In this document: positions 57,659 through 64,000 of the stretch, piece by piece
Numbering within the stretch: the stretch's first letter is position 1
Layout of the letters: every line of letters begins with the position of its first letter
Source: Cupriavidus sp. IDO
GTDB taxonomy: Bacteria > Pseudomonadota > Gammaproteobacteria > Burkholderiales > Burkholderiaceae
NCBI RefSeq assembly: GCF_000812465.1
Contig: NZ_JWMA01000002.1
Span: 1-64,000, forward strand
DNA: 64,000 bases
Direction: 5' to 3'
Position numbers and translations under genes: made by a program
The notes under the pieces: generated by a model
Databases searched by the model: none
Seen by the model: only the letters and a program-made list of their open reading frames with translations
Told to the model about the DNA's origin: nothing

Positions 57659-57874
57659 TGTGATTTGTGCGACGCAACTGGCAATTTGTCCAAACCGACG
57701 TTATACCCCCATTCCGGGGATCTTTCTGTATCCGTGGTCAAGGCCACAGTGGCGTGCACTAGGGGTTGCCGGGAATGCCCGGCGGGCGACAAAGCGCGCT
57801 AGCATAGGAAGAAACTGCAAAAGGTGGCTGCGCGCCTGTCGCGGCGCCGTAGCCGCGCGCTCGGGGACCAGGAC
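57659..57874. other. Intergenic region between the tonB promoter and the AAA+ gene
   Basis: About 216 bp. The part nearest 57660 must belong to the tonB control region. The rest should hold the AAA+ gene promoter. I see no clear -35/-10, operator or RNA structure, and no small frame with a good ribosome site. Confidence 0.35.
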
Positions 57875-60175
57875 ATGGACTTCACACGTTTTGCTGAAGA
57901 TGACCGTTCGACGATTCTCCGCGCCGTCCCGGGCGTTTCTTCCAGCTCGGCACTGGACTGGATGTGTGCCCAGTTCGCGTTGCGCGTTGTGTGCGCCCTG
58001 GGCCCCCGATTCAATCTCCGCAGCAATATCAATGATGTCCTGACCGTCAGCGCCCAGGAAATGGTGTGGCCGTACGGAGTGGTGCTGCGCGTGCAGCGCT
58101 TCCTGTCGGCCCGCTGTGCCGACATGCCGGCCTGGAAGGGCGCGTCGCGGCTGACACCCGAGGAATTCCTGGACCGCCACGGCCAGTGGAACAGCGCCTT
58201 CGACGAGAGCGCGCTGTTCTACTACCTCGACGAGTACGTCAAGCATCACGCCAAGGACATGTTCGCCGTCTTCGATGCCTCGGCCGCGGCCATTGCCGCG
58301 CGCCTGGACGGCGAGCGCGTCTTGCTGGTGCGCAATATCGACATGCTGAGCCATGTGCTCGACTTGCCCGACCACGAGCGCAAACTGCTGCTTTATGCCG
58401 CACTGGCCAAGTACAAGCGCGACCTGCGCGCCGTGATGGTGGACTGCAAGGTGGCCCACAGCCAGGAAGCCTTCCAGATCCTGTCCGGCCTGACCGGTGC
58501 GAGCCCTGCGGACGTGGCCGCGTCGCTGCGGCCTGGCTCTCGGCTCGAGACCCTGAACCTGATCGAACAGCCGCTGCCTGAGAACAGCGTGACGGACCTG
58601 GGCGACCTGATGCGCCTGTCGGATCGCCTGCTCCACGTGCTGCTGGGCAACTACGCGAACGAGGCCGAGATGATGGCGGTCTTTACCCGCCCGGCTGCGC
58701 CGCCCACGCTGTGTACGGCCGACTACCCCCATGTGGAGACCGACGCCCGCTACCTTTCCGCGCTGCTGGCCAATGCCACGCGGCAGCACGCGAGCGGTGT
58801 CAACGTGCTGATCTATGGCCCGCCGGGTACGGGCAAGACTGAGTTTGCCCGCCTGCTGGCGCGCGAAGCCGGCTGCGAGCTGTACGAGGTGGATTGCCTG
58901 GACCGCGAAGGCAACAGCCTGTCGGGCAAGGACCGCTATCGCTCCCTGCAGGTCTCGCAGGCCTTCCTGCGAGGCCGTGCGCGCACGGCGCTCTTGTTCG
59001 ACGAAGTAGAAGACGTCTTCCCGGGCAGCGCGCGCGAATTGATGAGCCTGTTCGGACAGGAGGATGCGCGTGCCTCCGTCAACGGCAAGGCGTGGGTCAA
59101 CCAGACCCTGGAACAGAACCCGGTGCCCGTGATCTGGATCTCGAACTCGATCCGGCAGATCGACCCGGCTTACCTGCGGCGCTTCCAGTTCCACCTGGAG
59201 CTGAAGATCCCGCCGCCGCAGGTGCGGGAGAACATCATCCGCAAGCATCTGGGCGGGCTGGACGTGACCGATGCGTTTATCACTTCGCTGGCCGCGCGCA
59301 AGACGCTGACGCCGGCGCAGGTGCAGTCGGCGGCGCGTTTTGTCCAGCTGGCGCGGCCGGACGTGGACGAACCGGTCGAGGCACTGATCCTGCGCCAGCT
59401 CGAACATGCGGACCGCGCGATGGGCCTGCGCCCCGAGGTGGAAGCGCGCCCGGTGGTGACCCACTACCGGCTCGACAACCTGAACCTGGAAACGCGCTAT
59501 GAAGTGGCCAAGATTGTCGAGGCGCTCAAGGCTCGGCAGCGCGGGACCATGTGCTTCTATGGCCCGCCTGGCACCGGCAAGACTGCGCTGGCCGAACACA
59601 TTGCTGCCGCGCTCGACCTGCCACTGATGATCCGCCGCGCGTCCGACCTGATGAGCAAGTACGTGGGCGAGACCGAGCAGCAGATCGCCGCCATGTTCGC
59701 GCGGGCCGAGGAGGACGGCGCCGTGCTCTTGCTGGACGAGGCCGACAGCTTCATGCAGAGCCGGCAGCAGGCGGTGCGCAACTACGAGGTCTCCGAGGTC
59801 AACGAGATGCTGCAGGGCATGGAGCGCTTCAATGGCATCTTTATCTGCACCACCAACCTGTTCGACCGGATCGATGAAGCCGCATTGCGCCGCTTCTCGT
59901 TCAAGATCCGCTTCCTGCCGCTGAAGGCGCCTCAGCGCGTGACGATGTTTGTCGACGAGGCGCTGGACGGGGACGATAGCCAGCTGACCGACACCATGCG
60001 GCACGAACTGGATGCGATGGACTGTCTGACGCCGGGCGACTTTGCCACGGTCAAGCGTCAGTGCGTGTTGCTTGGCGAGGCGCTGACGCCGGACGAATTC
60101 CTGGCGCAGCTGCGCCACGAGCACGCCGTCAAGCCCGAAGTGCGGCACCACCGGCCGCTGGGTTTTATTCAGTAG
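57875..60175 (+). CDS. Tandem AAA+ ATPase of unknown function
   Basis: A 766-residue protein with two AAA+ modules. Module 1: Walker A GPPGTGKT at 315-322, Walker B LLFDEVED at 373-380, sensor-1 WISNS at 421-425, arginine pair at 435-436. Module 2: Walker A at 563-570, Walker B VLLLDEAD at 617-624, sensor-1 CTTN at 658-661, arginines at 672-673. Residues 1-300 form an unrecognised helical N-terminal domain. Both modules keep all catalytic residues. Not FtsH, ClpA/B/C or Cdc48 by domain layout. The start MDFTRFAEDD is preferred over an upstream Arg-rich start. Monocistronic, convergent with murI. Confidence 0.88.
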   Translation: MDFTRFAEDDRSTILRAVPGVSSSSALDWMCAQFALRVVCALGPRFNLRSNINDVLTVSAQEMVWPYGVVLRVQRFLSARCADMPAWKGASRLTPEEFLDRHGQWNSAFDESALFYYLDEYVKHHAKDMFAVFDASAAAIAARLDGERVLLVRNIDMLSHVLDLPDHERKLLLYAALAKYKRDLRAVMVDCKVAHSQEAFQILSGLTGASPADVAASLRPGSRLETLNLIEQPLPENSVTDLGDLMRLSDRLLHVLLGNYANEAEMMAVFTRPAAPPTLCTADYPHVETDARYLSALLANATRQHASGVNVLIYGPPGTGKTEFARLLAREAGCELYEVDCLDREGNSLSGKDRYRSLQVSQAFLRGRARTALLFDEVEDVFPGSARELMSLFGQEDARASVNGKAWVNQTLEQNPVPVIWISNSIRQIDPAYLRRFQFHLELKIPPPQVRENIIRKHLGGLDVTDAFITSLAARKTLTPAQVQSAARFVQLARPDVDEPVEALILRQLEHADRAMGLRPEVEARPVVTHYRLDNLNLETRYEVAKIVEALKARQRGTMCFYGPPGTGKTALAEHIAAALDLPLMIRRASDLMSKYVGETEQQIAAMFARAEEDGAVLLLDEADSFMQSRQQAVRNYEVSEVNEMLQGMERFNGIFICTTNLFDRIDEAALRRFSFKIRFLPLKAPQRVTMFVDEALDGDDSQLTDTMRHELDAMDCLTPGDFATVKRQCVLLGEALTPDEFLAQLRHEHAVKPEVRHHRPLGFIQ

Positions 60176-60190
60176 GCAAGCGCCCGACGG

Positions 60191-61009
60191 CTAGAACGCC
60201 GGGGCCGGCTCGATCACGACTGTTTCCGAGCGGGCATCCACCTGCAGCAGCGCTGCGGCCATCGCGCGCAGATGCTCCGCGTTCTTGGTAGAGACGAAGC
60301 GGTCCTGGGGGATCGCATCCGGACCGGCGGAAAGCGCATGTTCCATCAGCTTGCGCGCGAGCTGTCGCGCAATGGCGCTGCCGGTGTCGACCAGCGCCAG
60401 CTGGTCGCCGACCATCGCGCGGATGGTGTCCGACAGGAAAGGGTAGTGGGTGCAGCCCAGCACCAGCGTGTCGGCGCCGGCTTCCAGCATGGGTGTGAGA
60501 TAGGCGTCGAGCCGTTCGCGCACGGCAGGCCCGTTGGTGTCGCCTTGCTCGATCAGCGAGACCAGGCCAAGGCCGGCTTCGCAGATAAAGCGGCTTTCGC
60601 CATCCAGCGATGCAAGCAGGCGCGCGAACTTTGCGCTCTTGAGCGTGTTGGCGGTTGCCAGCACGCCCACCACCTTGCTGCGGCTGGCCGCGGCGGCGGG
60701 CTTCAGGCCCGGTTCCACGCCGATGATCGGCAGCGGCAGCCTGTTGCGCAGCAACTCCACGGCGTGGCCGGTTGCGGTGTTGCAGGCAATCACCAGCGCC
60801 TTGCAGCCCTGGCCGATCAGCCACTCGCAGGCCTGCAGGGTGCGCGCTTCGACGAATTTCTCAGGCTTCTCGCCGTACGGCGCGTACTTCGAGTCGGCCA
60901 GGTACAGCAGCGATTCATGGGGCAGCAGCGCGCGGATTTCGCGCAGCACGGACAGGCCGCCAAGGCCGGAATCGAAGACGCCGATGGGTGCGGGGTTCAC
61001 GGGAAGCAA
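60191..61009 (-). CDS. murI: Glutamate racemase
   Basis: Makes D-glutamate for peptidoglycan. The active-site cysteines are Cys76 (VIACNTATGHA) and Cys186 (LVLGCTHYPFL), with Asp12 in FDSGLGGLSVLR. 272 residues. Convergent with the AAA+ gene, only 15 bp between the two stop codons, with no terminator visible there. Confidence 0.96.
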   Translation of the reverse strand: MLPVNPAPIGVFDSGLGGLSVLREIRALLPHESLLYLADSKYAPYGEKPEKFVEARTLQACEWLIGQGCKALVIACNTATGHAVELLRNRLPLPIIGVEPGLKPAAAASRSKVVGVLATANTLKSAKFARLLASLDGESRFICEAGLGLVSLIEQGDTNGPAVRERLDAYLTPMLEAGADTLVLGCTHYPFLSDTIRAMVGDQLALVDTGSAIARQLARKLMEHALSAGPDAIPQDRFVSTKNAEHLRAMAAALLQVDARSETVVIEPAPAF

Positions 61010-61037
61010 CGGGTGGTCAGGGCAGGAGACTGTGCAG

Positions 61038-61068
61038 AAAAAAGCCGGGTCGAGACCCGGCTTTTTTC
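61038..61068. terminator. Bidirectional terminator between fumarase and murI
   Basis: A-run, GCCGGGT / ACCCGGC stem with loop CGAG, T-run. The A and T runs pair, giving a 13-bp stem. It ends the fumarase transcript just before murI on the same strand. Confidence 0.9.
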
Positions 61069-61093
61069 CAGTGCGACGGCAGATTCTACCGCC

Positions 61094-62617
61094 TTACAGC
61101 GCGGCGACCGGGATCTTGCCGATCTTGGCCTGCCATTCGGCGGGGCCGGTCTTGTGCACTGAGGTGCCTTCGCTGTCCACGGCAACGGTCACCGGCATGT
61201 CCTTCACTTCGAACTCGTAGATGGCTTCCATGCCGAGGTCTTCGAAGCCGACCACCTTGGCTGCCTTGATGGCCTTGGCCACCAGGTAAGCCGCGCCGCC
61301 GACCGCCATCAGGTAGGCCGACTTGTGCTTCTTGATGGCCTCGATGGCCACCGGGCCGCGCTCGGCCTTGCCGATCATCGAGATCAGGCCGGTTTCGGCC
61401 AGCATCATCTCGGTGAACTTGTCCATGCGGGTGGCGGTGGTGGGGCCGGCCGGGCCCACGGCTTCGTCGCGCACCGGATCGACCGGGCCGACGTAGTAGA
61501 TCACGCGGTTCTTGAAGTCCACCGGCAGTTTCTCGCCCTTGGCCAGCATGTCGGCGATGCGCTTGTGCGCGGCGTCGCGGCCGGTCAGCATCTTGCCGTT
61601 GAGCAGCAGGGTCTGGCCCGGCTTCCACGAGGCCACTTCTTCCGGCGTCAGCGTGTCCAGGTCGACGCGCTTCGACGTTTCGGTGTTCGGTGCCCATTCC
61701 ACCTTCGGCCAGGCCGACAGGTCAGGCGCTTCGAGCTTGGCCGGGCCGCTGCCGTCCAGCGTGAAGTGCACGTGGCGGGTGGCCGCGCAGTTCGGGATCA
61801 TCGCCACCGGCTTGGAAGCCGCGTGGGTCGGGTAGCCCATGATCTTCACGTCCAGCACGGTGGCCAGGCCGCCCAGGCCCTGCGCACCGATGCCCAGCGC
61901 GTTGACCTTCTCGTACAGCTCGACGCGCAGTTCTTCGATCCAGTCCTTCGGGCCGCGGGCGATCACGTCCTGGATATCGATCGGGTCCATCAGCGATTCC
62001 TTGGCCATCACCATGGCCTTCTCGGCGGTACCGCCGATGCCGATGCCCAGCATGCCCGGCGGGCACCAGCCGGCGCCCATGGTCGGCACGGTCTTCAGCA
62101 CCCAGTCTACGATGGAGTCGGACGGGTTCAGCATCACGAACTTCGACTTGTTCTCCGAGCCGCCGCCCTTGGCCGCGACCTGGATGTCCACGGTATTGCC
62201 CGGCACGATCTCGTAGTGGATCACTGCCGGGGTGTTGTCCTTGGTGTTCTTGCGGCCACCCTCGGGCGGGTTGACGATCGAAGCGCGCAGCACATTGTCG
62301 GGGTTGGTGTAACCGCGGCGCACGCCTTCATTGATCATGTCGGTCAGGCTCATGGTGGCGCCATCCCAGCGCACGTCCATGCCCACCTTGACGAAGATCG
62401 TGACGATGCCGGTGTCCTGGCAGATCGGCCGCTTGCCCTCTGCGCACATGCGGCTGTTGGTCAGGATCTGTGCGATCGCATCCTTGGCCGCGGGACTCTG
62501 TTCCAGCTCATAGGCACGGCCCAGGCTGGTGATGTAGTCCATCGGGTGGTAGTAGCTGATGTACTGGAGGGAATCGGCGACGCTCTGGATGAGGTCTTCT
62601 TGCTTGATCACAGTCAT
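61094..62617 (-). CDS. Fumarate hydratase class I (iron-sulfur type)
   Basis: A 507-residue [4Fe-4S] fumarase converting fumarate and malate in the TCA cycle. Cluster cysteines lie in PICQDTGIVT (Cys66), GAGWCPPGMLG and IPNCAATRHVHF. The C-terminal swivel domain carries GPAGPTTATRMDKF. It resembles E. coli FumA/FumB and is oxygen-sensitive by family. No Shine-Dalgarno sequence is visible before the ATG (the mRNA reads CCTCCCCCACAAAA). Confidence 0.95.
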   Translation of the reverse strand: MTVIKQEDLIQSVADSLQYISYYHPMDYITSLGRAYELEQSPAAKDAIAQILTNSRMCAEGKRPICQDTGIVTIFVKVGMDVRWDGATMSLTDMINEGVRRGYTNPDNVLRASIVNPPEGGRKNTKDNTPAVIHYEIVPGNTVDIQVAAKGGGSENKSKFVMLNPSDSIVDWVLKTVPTMGAGWCPPGMLGIGIGGTAEKAMVMAKESLMDPIDIQDVIARGPKDWIEELRVELYEKVNALGIGAQGLGGLATVLDVKIMGYPTHAASKPVAMIPNCAATRHVHFTLDGSGPAKLEAPDLSAWPKVEWAPNTETSKRVDLDTLTPEEVASWKPGQTLLLNGKMLTGRDAAHKRIADMLAKGEKLPVDFKNRVIYYVGPVDPVRDEAVGPAGPTTATRMDKFTEMMLAETGLISMIGKAERGPVAIEAIKKHKSAYLMAVGGAAYLVAKAIKAAKVVGFEDLGMEAIYEFEVKDMPVTVAVDSEGTSVHKTGPAEWQAKIGKIPVAAL

Positions 62618-62755
62618 TTTTGTGGGGGAGGCCAGCGGTGAAATTCAGCCCGGAATCATACACCGACCGGCGCGCGGTTGCCCGGCTGCATACACGCGTC
62701 CACACGTACGGAAGTGCCGCCGGCGGCGCTCCACTGGCCCGATCGCCCCAAAATG

Positions 62756-62782
62756 AAAAACCGCGGCGCCAGGGCCGCGGTC
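62756..62782 (-). terminator. Terminator after the 37-residue protein gene
   Basis: On the minus strand CCGCGGC, loop CCTGGC, GCCGCGG, then TTTTTCATTTT. It starts about 30 bp past the small gene's stop codon. Confidence 0.8.
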
Positions 62783-62809
62783 CGGGGGTGCAGGCGGTGG
62801 CTCGCCGCT

Positions 62810-62923
62810 TCAATGTGCTTCAGGCTTCGCGTGGGCGCCGGCAGAGTGCGAAACCATGCGGTCTACCCAGGCCATCGCCAGCGCTGACAGCAGGAAGGCG
62901 AGGTGGATGGCTACCTGCGACAT
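62810..62923 (-). CDS. 37-residue membrane microprotein
   Basis: A short frame beginning MSQVAIHLAFLLSALAMAWV, one hydrophobic helix, then a His/Ala-rich soluble tail ending KPEAH. It lies 41 bp after the DMT transporter stop and is followed directly by an intrinsic terminator, so it would be the last gene of that transcript. The ribosome site is weak (AGG only). No family known to me; translation is unproven. Confidence 0.5.
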   Translation of the reverse strand: MSQVAIHLAFLLSALAMAWVDRMVSHSAGAHAKPEAH

Positions 62924-62964
62924 GACGGTGTGCCTGTTAGTCGACTGAGGTCATCCGCCGTGAT

Positions 62965-63915
62965 TCAGCCGGCGGCGCCCGTATCCGCTTCCGCCGGGTC
63001 CGCTCGCCAGGCGCGCCGCGCCAGCTTGCCCGGCCAGCTGGCCAGTACGATGCCGCCCAGCACGCAAGCCAGCGCGACCGCGTGCGGCCAGCCTGGCGTC
63101 TCGCCGAGAAAGACAATGCCGTAGGTGGCCGCGGCCACCGGCAGCACCGAGGTAAAGACGCCAGCCAGCTGGGCCGGCACATGCCGGATGCCCTTCATCC
63201 ACAGCCAGAACGAGAACACGCTCGCGGACAGCGCATACCAGAGCAGCATCAGCCAGGTCTTGGCCGGCACGTTCGACGGATCGAACGTCAGCAGCGGAAT
63301 CAGACCTAGCGGCAGCATCAGCAGCCCGCCTATCAGGTGCGTGTAGGCGCAGATCTCGATGGCGGCGAGGGTCTGGGTGAGGCGTCGGGACAGGATCACG
63401 TAGATCGATTCGCACACCACCGCGCCCATGATCATCAGGTTGCCCAGCAGCGTCTGGCTGCCGGTTGCGCCACTGCCATGCCCTTCACCGCGGGCAATAT
63501 TCAGCACTGCCACGCCGGCCATGGCGAGAAGCACGGACGCAATGGTCCGGCGCGACAGCCGCTCGCGCAGCAGCAGCCAGGACAGGATCGCGACCGTGGC
63601 CGGGATCGTGCTGGTGATCACGCCCGCAGCCATGGCGCTGGTCAGCCGCACGCCATTGAGCATCAGCAGCGTGAACATGAACGTGCCGAAGAACGCCTGC
63701 AGGAACAGGTTCAGCCACTCCCCGCGCGAGACCCTGCGCATGCGCGAGGGGCGGTACCACGGTGACAGGCAGACGATGGCGATCACAAAGCGCAGCAGGG
63801 CGAACAGCAGCACCGGCACGTGCGCGATGATGGATTTCCCGAGGCCGACATTGCTGCCGACAAGCGCCATCGAGGCGACCAGGAACAGGGCGTAGACGGG
63901 AGTGTAGGCGGGCAC
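62965..63915 (-). CDS. EamA/DMT-superfamily transporter
   Basis: A 316-residue inner-membrane transporter with ten hydrophobic helices in two EamA halves (about 8-139 and 155-298). Half-ending motifs are AILSWLLLRERLSRRTIASVLLAMAGVAVL and AATYGIVFLGETPGWPHAVALACVLGGIVL. Such proteins export metabolites or amino acids; the substrate cannot be read. A 37-residue protein may be co-transcribed downstream. Confidence 0.9.
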   Translation of the reverse strand: MPAYTPVYALFLVASMALVGSNVGLGKSIIAHVPVLLFALLRFVIAIVCLSPWYRPSRMRRVSRGEWLNLFLQAFFGTFMFTLLMLNGVRLTSAMAAGVITSTIPATVAILSWLLLRERLSRRTIASVLLAMAGVAVLNIARGEGHGSGATGSQTLLGNLMIMGAVVCESIYVILSRRLTQTLAAIEICAYTHLIGGLLMLPLGLIPLLTFDPSNVPAKTWLMLLWYALSASVFSFWLWMKGIRHVPAQLAGVFTSVLPVAAATYGIVFLGETPGWPHAVALACVLGGIVLASWPGKLARRAWRADPAEADTGAAG

Positions 63916-64000
63916 GGATACTGCCTTGGTCGGGAACCGGCGGGGCGGGCCCCCTGGTAGTGCGACTGGCTCCGGTTCCGGTGGGCGGCAGCAGCAGTGT

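Noticed and set aside
57701-60151. An 816-codon open frame antisense to the AAA+ gene
   Set aside because: Codon-shadow effect at high GC. Its composition (His, Arg, Gln rich) is typical of reverse-strand reading, and the plus strand has intact AAA+ motifs.

Overview
This window is a high-GC bacterial chromosome segment, almost entirely core genes. It looks like Burkholderiaceae, most plausibly Cupriavidus or a close Ralstonia relative. The reasons are gene order (rpoE-rseA-rseB-mucD-lepA-lepB-rnc-era-recO-pdxJ-acpS-nagZ and rpmF-plsX-fabHDG-acpP-fabF), the arginine-32 type EF-P beside its EarP rhamnosyltransferase, and family-level protein resemblance. I cannot fix the species. There is no prophage, integrase, insertion sequence, CRISPR array or biosynthetic cluster.

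Layout. 1-2.3 kb: end of kdpD plus kdpE (potassium two-component system). 2.4-4.3 kb: tRNA-Asn, a ferredoxin-NADP reductase and the 7Fe ferredoxin fdxA. 4.5-11.6 kb: a secreted unknown, pncB, a lone LUD-domain lutC, a NhaD-type antiporter, a 2-hydroxyacid dehydrogenase, rmuC and a small membrane protein. 11.7-14.8 kb: moeA-mobA-moaA for molybdenum cofactor. 15-18.8 kb: rne with a very long tail and a structured 0.77 kb leader. 18.8-23.6 kb: rluC, HAD phosphatase, Rieske protein, SppA-like protease, then convergent maf and an RsmI paralog.

23.8-30.6 kb: yceD-rpmF-plsX-fabH-fabD-fabG-acpP-fabF, fatty-acid synthesis with a clear sigma-70 promoter at the front and two internal hairpins that could set relative expression. 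30.5-43.9 kb: an envelope-stress, translation and RNA-processing supercluster led by rpoE, whose upstream region carries a good sigma-E-type promoter, ending at nagZ. 44-46 kb: earP and efp on the other strand. 46-49.4 kb: uvrC, pgsA, two identical tRNA-Gly genes and tRNA-Cys. 49.7-53.2 kb: a YbaL-like antiporter lacking its RCK domain, a LysR regulator divergent from a YeiH-type transporter, and tRNA-Leu.

53.4-57.7 kb is the most accessory-like part: two short secreted low-complexity or repeat proteins, a GlcG-like protein, hemP with a textbook Fur promoter, and tonB-exbB-exbD behind a second Fur box. A 21-codon membrane microprotein with a strong ribosome binding site is the first reading frame of the tonB transcript. 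57.9-64 kb: an uncharacterised tandem AAA+ ATPase, murI, class I fumarase, a 37-residue membrane microprotein and a DMT-family transporter.

The best candidates for undescribed biology are the TonB-linked microprotein, the tandem AAA+ ATPase, the 12-residue DGA-repeat secreted protein, the perfect operator ahead of the Tyr/Pro-rich secreted protein, and the rne leader hairpins.
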